Source of the DNA: Nectonema munidae
Taxonomy: Eukaryota > Nematomorpha > Nectonematoida > Nectonematidae
Direction of reading: 5' to 3'
Assembly (NCBI GenBank): GCA_030549495.1
Contig: JAUIRK010000830.1
Span: forward strand, 1-64,000
DNA: 64,000 nucleotides
The notes below the pieces were generated by a model. The model was not told the DNA's origin, did no database searches, and saw nothing but the letters and a program-made list of their open reading frames with translations. This document shows positions 1 to 11,800 of the stretch, piece by piece. How positions within the stretch are numbered: position 1 is the stretch's first letter; every line of letters begins with the position of its first letter. A program made the position numbers and the translations under genes.

Positions 1-1107
1 ATGAAAGCGATTTTGGGAGTCTACTGGCCTACCGAGAATTTTTTTATCTATAATGGTATTATTTAAATGCAATTACTTTTCAAGCAAGTAATTTGTTTTA
101 TTCCATTATCGAAGATGCAAAAATATTCAGATATTCTTGAAAGAAGGCAGAAATTTAAATATGACAGCTTTTCCACCCAAACACAGTTTCTTGGGAATAC
201 TTCAGTCATTTCTATTTGTTAAGCCACGATGTGCGATCAGGTTTGTTGCTGGAAAAATTTCAAAAACACCTTCAAAACTTACTTGGCAGAGTTAATTTAT
301 TCAATGCTCAATAAAAGAAAAGTACTTAGACACTCTTGACGCAGCTAAGTGATAGATTTTTATTGATTTAAGTTTGCTGAAAGAGCACTCATAGACAGGG
401 TTTCGGAGTCGTAGATTTTAATGGGGCAGGAGTTGGAGGGAGAGCCGGTTTAAGTAATGAAAAAAAGTTTGAATGGGCATCTGGAGTGGCAGTCGAAGCC
501 TGGAGTGAAGGTTTGGCGCTAAATTTACCAAGTTCTTAAGTACCTGAATTTTTTCAAGTACCGTGAAACCTGTCTATTGCGGACAACTAAGGAAATGTTA
601 ATATTCTCCGTTATTGCCAAACTCAATATTATCTAAGAATTGAGTTATATTGAAAACAGACTGTGCACTGCGTGATATAGGAGAACATCTTTGTGAAACA
701 GAATTTTTGACAAGATCCGTTTGCTACCTCTAGCTAACGCCCATGTTTCAAAATTTTAATGTTGAATCTTCGACTAAGCCAGATTTGCAAAGATTGAGTG
801 TCCAGTACTATATCTTTTTTTCAACAAAGAGCACTTATATCATAATGGAGAATGATCAAATATTATTTTATGACGTCACCACAATAAAAATTCCGTTCAT
901 CGCATGATTTTGCGTTCAAATCATTTAAAGCCCCTTATGAAGTATGGACGCGTAGTTGATTTTCAAATTGTCTGCGCTCATACACTTATCGATTTTTACA
1001 TCGCTCTTTTTGCCAGCCATGTTTTGAGCCTTAAATTCTTGCGTATGAAGGCCTTTCGAGATATAAATTCCTTTTCTTTTTTTAGCTGAAAAGTATCTTA
1101 GCTTCAA
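1..1107. other. Upstream flank of the ZNF593-like gene, no gene recognised
   Basis: AT-rich sequence with no open frame that resembles a protein family and no repeat that I can match elsewhere in the window. The promoter and 5' UTR of the gene starting at 1108 should lie in its last part, but no TATA box or initiator can be named with confidence. Confidence 0.4.
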
Positions 1108-1270
1108 ATGGGAATTTATCGTAGGAGCCGGACGACTAAGGGTGACCTGAGCTTCAAGAAGAAGCACCGACTCAAGAGAAAAACAAAGGATCACGATGAA
1201 GTGCACGACCAACTTAACGTTGCGAGCATCGATTCCCTCAAAAATCGACCCAAGGACGAAGAATTGCCAG
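1108..1270 (+). CDS. ZNF593: ZNF593-like exon 1
   Basis: It encodes the basic N-terminus, including KRKTKDHDEVHDQL, which matches the family's RRTKDLDQIHEDL, up to ELP. The exon ends with one base of a Gly codon before a GTCAAA donor. Confidence 0.92.
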
Positions 1271-3495
1271 GTCAAATCAACTCATTTTAACACTTTTCCT
1301 TCGCTAAAAGGAATAATATATTCTATGGCTACTACCATATGATACTCAAATTTAGTTGAAAATGAGAAATTGTATCATAATTATACAATCATAACATTAA
1401 GCTGTCTTCGGGCGGTCCTCTAATTAAATAGGGCTTCATTTTCAAATGTCAGGAAAGCGTTAGATGGGTTGGAGATATGGCCTGCTTTATTTGATGCACA
1501 GACTTCAGTTCCAAAGCGGGAAGGACTTTCAATCACTTTTGGTGTTTATTAAAACCATTCTGTCCCTCCAGTCCATCACTTAGCAATTTAGGAGAATGGA
1601 AAGAAATTATAGATATTTTTATTTTCCACAAATTAAATGCGTCGTCTATCACGGTATCTCCTTTCTTTTTCAATGAGTTTTTAAACATGCGATTTTTAGT
1701 TTATCGGACACTGGTGTCTCTCCCATTGTGCCTGAAGGTATTGAGCGTAATATGTCATTTATTGGAGCAAAAATGTCTAATCTTGTTTTTTATATCACGA
1801 AATTCTCTTTGTTACTTGGTAAAATTCAGGAACACACAACTTTTGCCAGGACTCAGCCAATGGGCAGAAATGTCTCTATTCAGCCTTGCTTTCCAATTCC
1901 TAAAGAAACAAGACCTCTTTTTAGCCTCTAATACCGCGAACTCTTTTACATTCTTCTGAATGTGCTGTTTTAAGCTGAACTTTGTAGTGTGTCAATGTCT
2001 CTAAATATTTATGCCTCAACTTTAAGTATTTTTGCTTTTGAGGAATCTTTATTAATTCATCATCGCGCCCTTTGTGTTTTTAAAATGTTGTCCAATTTTG
2101 CAGTTTTTTTTTCACAAATACTCCAAATCTTGGATGCTAGGAGACGCCAGATGCGGCTTTGATTTTCGATGATTTGTCTAAAAAAAGGGTTTCGTTAATT
2201 AGTTTTTGAAATGATCATTTGAGTTCTCTGGGGGTTGAAAATCGATTTCGCAATCTTTTTAACAAAATTTTTTAAAGGGAGTGTAGTTTATGATGTAGAA
2301 GACGCTATTTCCAAATTTACCCTATGGGAGTCAATGGAAGAAGTTTAGTCTAAATGAGCAGTAGAGTGCGGTTATGCCTGATGGAACCCACATTCTAGAG
2401 AGTGTGGGATATTTTTGATTCCAATTCATTTTGCTTTTTAAAATTTACTTTCCGTTTTGAAAAAACTTTCTGACGAAGTTATTTATTTAACGACAGGTCA
2501 GTTTATCTGCTGCTAGAGGTTTGCGATTAAATAAAGCTGCTTTCGTTTTAGATCCAACGCGCATGTTTATTACCCTTGAAGAAAACGTCAATCTATTTGC
2601 AGCGTCTTATTAACCGACTTACGATTGTTTAAGCCTGCATAATATATTTTAAACTGTTCTCTCTGTTAAAGCACTAAATATTAAACAGAATCGTAAAGTA
2701 TACATATATTTCATTTCTAAATGGTGTAAATTTAAGGCGTTTGAAAAATACTAAAGCCTGTAAGTAGGTGTTTAAATATCTATTTATTAATACAAATTTT
2801 TTTTTATTTAAAGCTAAAATTTGCCTGTAATGTGTGGTGCTCGATAAAATTTAAAGTAAATGTTGAAACCCTTTAGCCTTTGATTACTGGTTTAATGCTT
2901 CTAAGAAAATTTTTCGAACCATCTCTCGAGCTTGAAAGCTGTGTCGCTATCCATATTTGTTACATCAGGTAAGATATTGCTCAGTTATGCTGGGAGCAGA
3001 CAGGTTGAGGAAGAAGAAAATTAAACGAAAAGGTACATTCAGCCTTAAATATTTTCCTTCCTTTACAAACATCGCTCGTTAATAAGCTCGACAATTGCTG
3101 TGAATGATTTGCAGAGTTGGGTGTCAAACTCAATCACGGTTGCAATAACATTCTCATAGAAATGATCCTGAAAAGAATCTGTATTTCCACTTGTACGTAT
3201 CTTGTGTGAGATGAGTGAAGTTCCTGAACTGCTGTGATTGGCCTGTTTTTACTTTATGGCGTGTTTAGGTTTTGGTCAGTTCTATTGCTTTGTGTGCGCC
3301 AGACACTTCATCGACAAAGCCGCTCTCTCCACACATAACCTAAGCAAGAAACACAAGCAGCACGTGAAGTATCTCCTCAAAAATCCCAAGTACACACAGA
3401 GGGAAGCAGACTCTGCCGCAGGGCTGGGCACATATGTCGCACCGATCGTGGACGAGGAAGCTCTATTCAGTGCCATCGCTTACTCACGCGTCTAA
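1108..3495 (+). CDS. ZNF593: ZNF593/Bud20-like C2H2 zinc-finger ribosome biogenesis protein (two exons)
   Basis: The gene has exon 1 at 1108-1270 and exon 2 at 3269-3495, split by a 1998-bp GT-AG intron in phase 1 (donor CCAG/GTCAAA, acceptor GTTTAG/GTTTTG). The joined product is about 129 residues, close to the 116-134 of human ZNF593. It opens MGIYRRSRTTKGD and is rich in Arg and Lys, like the family's nuclear-targeting N-terminus (MGRYRRKRT). Joining creates LPGFGQFYC, matching the family's LPGGGQFYC. The finger is CxxC (YCFVCARHF) with two histidines in THNLSKKHKQH. The tail YTQREADSAAGLGTY matches the conserved YTQEEAERAAGM. Known family role: a shuttling factor on pre-60S particles that helps their nuclear export. 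The start is the first ATG of the conserved frame. An AATAAA overlaps the stop codon. Confidence 0.93.
1271..3268 (+). other. Intron of the ZNF593-like gene
   Basis: A 1998-bp AT-rich intron bounded by GT and AG. I see no transposon coding sequence or terminal repeat in it. The short open frames near 1687-1959 match no family. Confidence 0.7.
3269..3495 (+). CDS. ZNF593: ZNF593-like exon 2 (zinc finger and C-terminus)
   Basis: It carries the C2H2 finger and the conserved C-terminal helix. It starts with two bases that complete the Gly codon and ends in TAA at 3493-3495. Confidence 0.93.
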
Positions 3496-3499
3496 TAAA
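3494..3499 (+). terminator. Poly(A) signal AATAAA overlapping the stop codon
   Basis: AATAAA begins on the second base of the TAA stop codon of the ZNF593-like gene. A T/G-rich stretch (TTTTTGTGTTCATTC) follows directly, as expected downstream of a cleavage site. If used, the 3' UTR would be only about 15 to 30 nt. Confidence 0.6.
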
Positions 3500-3715
3500 C
3501 TTTTTGTGTTCATTCTAATCCCGTTCATTTGATCCAGGGTCAACCAAACACCGTTAATGGGGGCAGATTGGCTAGGGATTCGTGAGCTCAGCAGAGATAA
3601 TTCAGCAGTTAAGTTCTGAATATTAATTCAGCAGTGCTGTGATCATACGCAACTACCACTTAATAGGTCCAAATCTATGCAAACTCACGTTCCCTTTTCG
3701 CAAAAAGAGATGACA

Positions 3716-4115
3716 AGTTCATGACAAAATTAAAATTTTTATTGAAGTACATCTAAAAAGTTTTACACATATAATACCTATTTTCAAGTATGCTGAATTA
3801 AGTGCTTATTTTTTATGAAAATCAATCAAATCTGTCAAATGAATATAACAGCTTATGTCAACATTAAAATTTTTATTGAAGTATAGCTGAAAAGATTTTA
3901 CACATATGTACCCATTTTCATTGAATTAGGTGATGTTCATTTTTCATCAAAACCAATCAAATCTCTCAAAAAATTATTTGATTATGACTACAAAAAATAC
4001 ACATTTTTATTGAAATACTTATAAAAAAATTTTACACATATTTACACTTTTTCAAGTATGCTAAATTTAGTGGTTATTATCATTTTTTTTTATGAAAATC
4101 AATCAAACGGTTCTT
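3716..4115 (+). repeat. Satellite array, about 130-bp units, three copies
   Basis: Three tandem units start near 3726, 3860 and 3990. Each reads ATTTTTATTGAA, then TTTTACACATAT, then TTTTCAAGTATGCT, then a stretch like AATCAATCAAATCTGTCAA. The same satellite forms the left array inside the piggyBac-like element at 60055-63074 and part of the relic at 10660-10870. Confidence 0.8.
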
Positions 4116-4119
4116 GGTC

Positions 4120-4205
4120 AGCTCCCTGCTGGACAACTGCCGGCTAAACATTTGGCCGACCGACAATTTCCTGCTAAACATTTACCTGATGGACAAATGC
4201 CGGAT
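4120..4205. repeat. Short GGACAA(C/A)TGCCGG-type internal repeats
   Basis: Three imperfect copies of a roughly 27-bp motif (GGACAACTGCCGGCTAAACA and variants) in 86 bp. It resembles in style the subterminal repeats of the MITE at 19566-20509 but differs in sequence. It may be one end of a non-autonomous DNA transposon. Confidence 0.35.
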
Positions 4206-4902
4206 AAATATAATTTTTATTAGGCAGAGAATTTTATGATTTCAGTTTTATTGTCTAAATAAACCAATAATTAAATTAAGACACTTAAAAAAAAATTTGT
4301 ACTTTGAAATAAGTCATATCTTTTGATTTCAATGATTTTTTTCATCGTAATAGAACACATGATCCTTTTTAGATAATTTTAAATGATTGAGCAAGAAAAT
4401 GATGTATTTTAGAATCAATAGTAAATACTATATCTAGTGGGAAGTTGTGATTTGGGTAAATGTTTCTTATTTTCCAAAAACACTATCAAATAAGAGTTTT
4501 TAGGGTACTGGGGAAGACGTAATTTAGTTATTTGGTTTACTTATAATTTTGGGCTAAAAAGTTCTAGATAATAACTAAATCAAGATGCGCAATTTTTAAC
4601 ACATCTATTTTATATTAATTATTTTTCAAATTTCTATTTAAATTTATTACTGGGAAAAATATATGGGATTGTCTAATTTTATTTATTGAGTTTTGAAAAA
4701 CTCATCTGTCACAAGTTTTGATATCTTCCAAAACCTCAAGAGGTTGGACAACCCCTCATATATTTTTCTCATTATCTTTCGAAACCTCAAAAGTATGAAA
4801 ACGTGCTACAACCTGTCACAGTTTTATTGATTATAGTCGATTACATATTGATTCCATATTTCTAGATAAGAATTTAACTAAATAATAGATTTGTTAGGCT
4901 TA

Positions 4903-5101
4903 TGGTTAGATAATGCCATTTTTAAATATATTTACAGAACTGAAACTTTTTATATTTGTTGTCTGCTCCCTGTAATCAGTTTAAAATTTGGTAAAATGGA
5001 ATAAAGCTCTTCTTTGTTTTTACTAAATAGCCGGAGCCAACAAAATTAAAAAGCTTCACTTTTTGTAAATGTATTTTAAAAATGACATTATTAGCTAACC
5101 T
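4903..5101. mobile_element. Palindromic MITE-like repeat (GGTTAG ends)
   Basis: The left end GGTTAGATAATGCCATTTTT and the inverted right end (AAAAATGACATTATTAGCTAACC read backwards) form inverted repeats of about 30 bp. The interior word AATAAAGCTCTTCTTTG recurs inverted in the copy at 40060-40350. No coding capacity. Confidence 0.6.
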
Positions 5102-5221
5102 TAACGATACTCGTAAAAAGCCCTATCTTTCTTTGCTGCCCCTCCTCTAAAAAGGACCTGTTACATATATGATATATTGCTTTGTCGAGTTGTAGGATGA
5201 TCAACTTAAATCATCAACATA

Positions 5222-5521
5222 GACTAGAGCAGCGTTTTTTAAACTCTGCGTCCCGACCCTTCACTGGGTCGTGACCAAAAAGAAAGGAAATCAAGGGAGA
5301 GCAAAGTGAAGAAAATGTAAAAGTGTTAATATTTTATTCATACAAATAAATAAAACAATGTGCAGATTATTAAAAAAATATACATGTGAATGGTCGATGC
5401 TGAATAAATGAACGTAGTGATCAGAGTTTGTCTTATTACACCTGAGTATTATGGGTCGCGATGCAAACTGGTTCTTGCTATGGATTGCAGCAAAAAAAGT
5501 TTGAAAAACGCTGGACTAGAG
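5222..5521. mobile_element. hAT-type MITE with perfect 8-bp target duplication
   Basis: The element at 5230-5513 (284 bp) starts CAGCGTTTTTTAAAC and ends GTTTGAAAAACGCTG, typical hAT terminal inverted repeats. It is flanked on both sides by GACTAGAG (5222-5229 and 5514-5521), an exact 8-bp duplication. It is non-coding. Confidence 0.88.
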
Positions 5522-5786
5522 AGTACCAAAAAAATAAAAGTTTTAATGGCATGTTGCACACTAGCTAGATCCAAATAATAAATGGTGCAAAATCTCAAGC
5601 TTCTTAAATCCCACCCCTGAAAGCAGTCAAATTTCACAAAGGTCTTATATTTGAATTAAAGTAAAAAATGAAAACACAAACATACTGATTTAATTTTATT
5701 TGTTCCTTAAAAGAGTTAGGGTACGTGAGCCCCTCCGTCCCTCTTCAACGTGATGAAGCACAAGAGGGTTGAATACTAAAAATAGT

Positions 5787-6008
5787 CTATTCACGTAAAA
5801 GTGCATTTATTTGGAGAAACAAGTCATTTTCTATGGTACCTACTGTTTGGAAAAGAAATTCAGCAACTGCTCCTTCAGCTGTATCATTTACACCCTTCAG
5901 ACCGGCAATAACTCCTGTTACTTCCTTCCATCCTGGGGTAGGAAGTTTAATTTTCAATACTTGAAAAAAAATTCGCAATTTTTTACCCAAAATGTCTTTG
6001 ATCTGCAA
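5787..6008 (-). pseudogene. C-terminal relic of a transposon-like NDxAE(R)GV-motif protein
   Basis: The 73-codon frame contains GVNDTAEGAVAEF and ends FLQINALLRE. This resembles the C-terminus (NDxAERGV, then LLQVV) of an uncharacterised protein family repeated in several invertebrate genomes. The match rests on one motif recalled from memory. No matching upstream part was recognised between 6010 and 6830, so it is probably a fragment. Confidence 0.35.
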
Positions 6009-7539
6009 ATTCTTAAACGAAAATTTTTAAAGCGTCTCAGGTCCTAATGATTCCTTATTTAGGAGATTAAACTTGAAGCTTCCCTAAAAATAAGATATAG
6101 TCCAAGGAGTTCGCGGTGATCTTCTCGAGCGGGATTTTTCAGTACATTCTGCAAAAATAATATGCTCTTTTCTCTAAAATTCATTGGTTAAGAGAATCAG
6201 GATGAACACCATTGTATTCAGGGAATTAAAAGAACTCATAGAAATAGCTTTAAATCATTTTGCTTTAAATCGATTAAAAAGTGCAATATCTGGACCACTT
6301 GAAACAAAAAATATCAAAAACTGCAGCTATCAGGAAGTCATGATTGTGATCTCTTAAGGCCAAAAAACAGCGGGCGATCAATGTGGTTTTGAATGATTGA
6401 GCAAACTCCTTTGTGAATTCCAGTGTTACTTGCAGTTCGTTTCAAAGCAAATTCTGCTATCCAAGGTAAACAAGACGGCCACTCTTCTCTTTTAGAACTG
6501 TTTTAGCAATGACTACCCGTTCCATTAGATAGCTTGGGAATCGCAAGGCGCTTTTCTACATTCTTTCCAATCGGAAGCCACTCTGAAAGTCATTTCCCGT
6601 CAAAGTGTGTACTATTAATGGAGTATTGGGCAGAATGTGTGCTTGATATGGCGAGATATTGATGATCTAACTTTTTTCCGTGATCCTCATATGGACAATG
6701 TCGAGAGAGTTATTTTATTAATGTTGACACCTCAGGCTACCAATGCTGCAGCTACAACGTGCATATCAGCGTTGTTGGAATCTTCTTCAACGGCTTCTTT
6801 TCAATGACTTTTCAACATTTATTGTAAAACTCATTTTTCTTTTCAATATTTTTTGTCTTTTTTATCAATAAATATAGTCCTCTTTGATCTTCAAGGAAGG
6901 CAAAATCTTTTTTGTTTTTTATAAGTTTGTTAGATTGTGAATGTGCGATATCAAACAGCCTATTCAATTATATGCTGAACTCTTTTATTTTTTCATTTGT
7001 GTGGCAGATTTGCGTCCTTTATTCTTCATCAATTTTTCATTTTTTTACATAAATATATGATTTTTGCAACATATGGTTTGTGAGATGTAAACAGGAACAG
7101 GCTTGCAACACTGCACATATTAACTTCGTCTGCCACATTGCCGTAAGATCCACTAATCTATTTTCTTAATTTTTTTATATCATAAAATTGCCTTCTAAAA
7201 CACATTTCTTTGGTGGAAGTCGACTACAATTTTCAAAGTCTGTTTCACGGACAATCCTACAAAAAATAGCTTTACTCTTTCTTCTTGTTAAATTATAGGT
7301 CACTTGATTAAAATACTAAATAAAAATTATATTACTTCGATACAAAATATATAATTAAATTATAGCACAGAAGACAAAAATATACAACAAAAAGAATTTA
7401 TAAATAAAAACTTGAACATCTGTCTTTCTCTCACTTGTCAGAAACAAGGGTTAGGGTTAGGTTATTACATTTTAATTAAAATCAAAGTTAATTGTTATGA
7501 AAAACAGTTCTGTAAAAAAAATTTTATAGTAACAATATT
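6009..7539. other. No recognisable feature
   Basis: Slightly more GC-rich near 6340-6680, but no family was recognised on either strand. Two tandem TTAGGG words occur at about 7447-7461, too few to call a telomeric repeat. Confidence 0.4.
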
Positions 7540-7699
7540 TTTTTGTATATTTTTGCTTATAATACTTTCTTCAGTCATCTTGAGTATGGAATATTTATTT
7601 TAAAAAAAACAAAACGTATAAATTTTTTCGGAGATTAGTATGAGAGAAGGAAGCAACCTGTAAACTAATTGAAAAGAGAGCGTGTGATCAAAAGAAATA
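7540..7699 (-). mobile_element. Left piece of a piggyBac-like repeat split by Tigger
   Basis: This segment is the reverse complement of about 61860-61985 in the whole element at 60055-63074. Shared words include CTTATAATACTTTCT, TTGAGTATG and TATGAGAGAAGGAA. It runs up to the Tigger left end at 7700 and resumes at 9841. Confidence 0.8.
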
Positions 7700-9840
7700 C
7701 AGTTAAACCTGCTCTTAAAAGCCACCTTGAAACGGTCCCGTACCGAATCACATTGTCAACGGCCTTGATAGAACGGTCACCTGCACAACGCGGCCAACGG
7801 CCGCTCATTCGAGTTCCCAGACGTTTATATTATACCTGCTAAATAGCGGCCGTTATTAGCCCCAGATCTGCAGGGCACCAGCACGCCAATTAACTGTCAG
7901 ATAAGCGCGTGTCATGTGGTATGAATTGTGATAGTGCTCATTGGGAGACACATTCTCCCATGAGTACAAACATAAAGAACAAAAGTAATGTAAACTAAAG
8001 GAATCTTTGCACTGCAAAATCGTAGCACTCTTCAGTCAATGTCTAAGCTGGCGTCATAAATGATCTTTCTCTCTTTCTAACTCTGAAACTGCATTCAGTC
8101 ACTTAGGTGGCACTGAGCAATTATGATTGGCTTGAAAGCAGTGGTTCTAGGAGAAAAGTGTGCAGCAGTGAAAACTCATACAGACTCATAGCAAGTGCTC
8201 AATGCATGATAATGGCAAAAGTGCTCGAAAAATAACAGATGAATTAGTTCTAGGGCGCACTCAGATTCAAAATATTGTGAAACACAAAGCAGAAGTGTTA
8301 GCCGATTACGAATCCAACGTTTCAAGTGAGCGCAAGCGCAAATCTAGAAAAACTGGCAATGAGGAAATGAATAGAATGTGCTGGGAATGGTTTTGTGATG
8401 CATCTTCTCGGGGAATAAATCAAAAAGCACTTGAATTTGCAAAACAACTTGGCAATGACGAATTTAAAGTTTCAAATGGTTGGTTACACGCCAACGCCAT
8501 AACATTGCGTTTGGTACTATCATCGGTGAAAGTGGTCACGTCAGCGAAAAAATCGTCAGTGATTGGAAAGCAAAAATTGGCAAGCTGTGTGAAGACTACG
8601 CACCAGTAAACATCTACACGGACGAGACCGGTCTGATTTACTGCGCAACAACCAACAAAAAAACATTTCACGTGAAAGGCACACAATGTCGTGGTGGCAA
8701 AATGTCAAAAAACGATTGTCTATAGCACTTTGCGCTAGTATGACAGGCGAAAAGTACACACCATTGGTGATCGGCAAATCTGCTAAGTCTCGCTGCTTCA
8801 AGAATCTTGATGTCAAATCTTTGCCTGTTACCTACATTTCCAATAGCAAGGCGTGGATGACTAGCTATCTGTATATTGATTGGCTGAAATCCTTCAACAA
8901 TCGCATGCGTCGTCAAAAGAGAAATGTGTTATTGTTCCTAGATAATGCTAATATGAAACTATATATATGCTTCAATTCTTGCCTCCCAATACAACATCCT
9001 TGTCACAGCCGATGGATCAAGGAATTATTCAAGCCTTTAAACTTAAATTCCGTTCCCGACAGTTGCAGTTTGTCCTCAATGCCATGGAGGAAAACAAAAC
9101 AAATTGCGGCAGCCAAATCTTAAAGGAGATTTCCGTCCTTGATGCCATTTATTGGACTAACTCTTGTTGGAAAGCAGTCGAAGCTACCACTATTGAAAAA
9201 TGCTTGAAATCATGCGGCTTTGGTGTGATAGACACTCCTCTCTCCAATGAGAATCTCGAACTGACCCCTTCTACATCTACGGAGGATGATGACTTAGATT
9301 ATGTTAATCTTGCATTTATGGCTCTCAAGCTCTCTACTGATTTGTTTGGCTGTGAATTTAGAGATCTTGTTAAGATAGATAATGAAGTGGCTACAACACA
9401 GTTGGGCGGTCCTGCAGTTACAGTACTTAGCCACATCACTTCAGATAAATCTACAGATGATGATATTTCTGAGCCAGAAGCTACCAAAGAAGAAATTATC
9501 ACCATGTCAAAGTGCCAATCCGGACTGAAGGACGTCATCAACTACATGAAGTTTGCTGGTCGACATGATGTACTAGAGTCACTTTGGACATCCAGGCAAC
9601 GATTGAAGTAATGAACACCAGTAAACAAAGAAAACAAATGAAAATTGATGATTTTTTTCGAAAAAAAGACATTTTATTGATATGAATATTTGATAGAATA
9701 ATTAATAAAATTTTGCTTTTCATGTTTTTAATTATTTATAATTTTGTCGGCCATACTACTCAACCTGGATATAAAGGCCACCTGCTCATAAAGGCCAATT
9801 TTGGTGAGTCCCCTAAGTGGCTGGTATAGACAGGTTTGAC
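7700..9840 (+). mobile_element. Tigger (pogo-group Tc1/mariner) DNA transposon, decayed
   Basis: A 2.14-kb element. Its left end CAGTTAAACCTGCTC and inverted right end (GTCAAACCTGTCTATACC read from 9840 backwards) match Tigger terminal repeats, and the left end follows a TA. Transposase pieces run on the plus strand from about 8202 to 9611: a helix-turn-helix part (GRTQIQNIVKHKAE), KALEFAKQLGNDEFK, the first catalytic Asp in TDETGLIY, the second in FLDNA, and the third in QPMDQGII. The frame changes three times (8202-8480s, 8480-8700s, 8690-8960s, then 8967-9611). The segment after FLDNA also looks deleted, so no intact transposase remains. It is inserted in a piggyBac-like repeat. Confidence 0.92.
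8202..9611 (+). pseudogene. Broken Tigger transposase
   Basis: The order of motifs (CENP-B-like DNA binding, DDE catalytic core, acidic C-terminal tail LTPSTSTEDDDLDY) matches the family. The pieces lie in three frames. The longest surviving piece is 8967-9611 (214 codons), starting at the PPNTTS motif, and ends in a normal stop. Confidence 0.9.
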
Positions 9841-10875
9841 AATTAAAAAATATATGCATCTTGACTAAATGGAAGATATACCATGTTCTAATGAACTAGG
9901 AAGTGGTGTAATGTTCTAATGTTGGGTGCTTCAAAAAGATTTTGACCCTGAAAAAGAAGTTTTTCAATCTATAACTTATCACCTAGGATTACAATTAGCA
10001 TTTAGCTAAGATGGGTAGGAAATATGAAAATTTAGAATAGGTCAGAGTTATCAAAAATGGCACGGATGACAATATGTGAGAATTTAGTCACTATCAAGAT
10101 ATTTTTTAATTTAAATTGAATTTGTCCATCTTTTTCCTTTTGCGTGAAAGAGAGAATCTTTTAGATGAAGAACGTGGACAACTTTTTGTAATTGAACAAT
10201 GAACATCACGAATGATTCATCTCAAAAAATTTTTGAACTGAGATTGGTTGACAAATTTTCAGGCTGAATATGTCTTCATATTACCTGATAACATAATACA
10301 CAATACAAAGCCTAAGAGCATCAAGAAGATTCTTTAATCAGAATGCTTTGAGAGAGGAAAAAATCTGTTCTAAATAAATCCTTAAAAAAGTTTTTCCAAA
10401 CACATTGAAGAAAATAAATAAAAAGGGCTACTAAGAAAGGATCATCATAGAATGTATAGCAAAGTTACTACTGTAAAGGATAGAAGAAATGACGTAGAGA
10501 CTAACAGCCGATAGCGAAATTGTAGCCAAAAGGTCCATCTCCATCCATCGAGATACTTAATTTACTGACAAATGAAATATTTTGAGTGAATTAAACACCT
10601 AAAGTTGGTTTATTAAATAAATTAATAACATAATTACCAGAGAAATACTGCAAGTTAAATTTATTTTGAAGTTTATATATTTGACATTGATTTACAGGTT
10701 TAATCGATTTTTTGACAGGTTTTATTAATTTCATAAAAAATGAAATCACCATTAAATTCTACATACTTGAAAATGGGTATATATGTGTAAAAAAACTTTA
10801 TATAATTATTTAAATAAAAAGTTATTTTCTGAGATGAGCTGTCAAATATAAATCAATTTTTTGACAGTTTTGATT
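9841..10875 (-). mobile_element. Right piece of the piggyBac-like repeat split by Tigger
   Basis: Reverse complement of about 60240-61850 of the whole element. Shared stretches include GAACTAGGAAGTGGT, GAATGCTTTGAGAGAGG and ACCAGAGAAATACTGCAAGT, ending in one or two units of the 150-bp satellite. The end at 10875 is where similarity fades. Confidence 0.8.
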
Positions 10876-11329
10876 GAAAACACGTATTTTTATAGTTATT
10901 TTTGTGGGTTTCGTCTAAAAATGTTTGGAAAAAATTAGATCACCTTTACCCTAAACCCTTTAATTAAGTCATAATATACAGCTGAAAGATAGGCTGCATA
11001 ATTAAATTTTTAACGTTAAGGAGGTTGTTGAAACTCTAAACAAACAATTTATATATAATGCCTCTGATAGGCTGGACAATTCTTCGCTGCTCCGTAAATC
11101 TGGGAGGAATGATTTTGAGTTTCGAAAAATTAAAAGAGCTGAACTGATATTTCGCAATAAAAGAATTCAATAGGAGTAAACTTTAAGACATTTTTGCATT
11201 TTCAATGTTTAATCTGATTGGAGTATCATTCTTAATTGTAGACCTCTTATTAATTGGATTCAAATTGAATCATTTTTCAAAAAAAGTAGAATCAAATGGC
11301 ACAATAATCAATATCTATGATTATTATCA

Positions 11330-11800
11330 ATGAAAAACAATTTCGCTTCGCGTCTAAATACTCTACAACCTTACTTCACTCCTATTTTAAATCATTCAGA
11401 AAACAAAAAATCGGTTGTTTCAATTTCTCTTGACCTATCCAAAGCCTTTCACTCAATTTCTCTTCCATTACTTTTAAATCGACAATCTGAATATGGTTTT
11501 AATAGTAAATCTATTAATCGTATAGCTTTTTTTTATCAAATCGATTCCACTGTGCTACTATTAATCATATTATGTCTCTTTTTGCCAGTTAGATTTGGAG
11601 TCTTATAGGATTCGATTTTGGGACATTTGTTATTTAAGATTTTTACCTTCAATTATTATTATAAGTATCATGAAATTCTATTATATGCAATTGATGTTAC
11701 CGTTATTATCCCCTTTGATGATGAATCTTGTTTCTTTGGTCTCAGCAAAATGAATGAATGATTTTTGCAAAATTTTCTAAGAGTAAAGTTATCATTTTTA
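11330..11800 (+). mobile_element. LINE reverse-transcriptase fragment
   Basis: A frame at 11330-11608 contains SISLDLSKAFHSIS followed by LLLNRQSEYGF, the RT block normally written DLSKAFDxxxH..LL.KL..YG. Further on, the reading ILLYAIDVTVII replaces the catalytic (F/Y)ADD block. Frames are broken between them. It is too short to assign to a clade beyond the CR1/Jockey/I assemblage. Confidence 0.7.

Noticed and set aside
925-1275. 116-codon minus-strand frame opposite ZNF593-like exon 1
   Set aside because: It overlaps the real exon in antisense and shows no family motif.
7444-7462. GGGTTAGGGTTAGG as an interstitial telomere
   Set aside because: Only about two units; too short to distinguish from chance.
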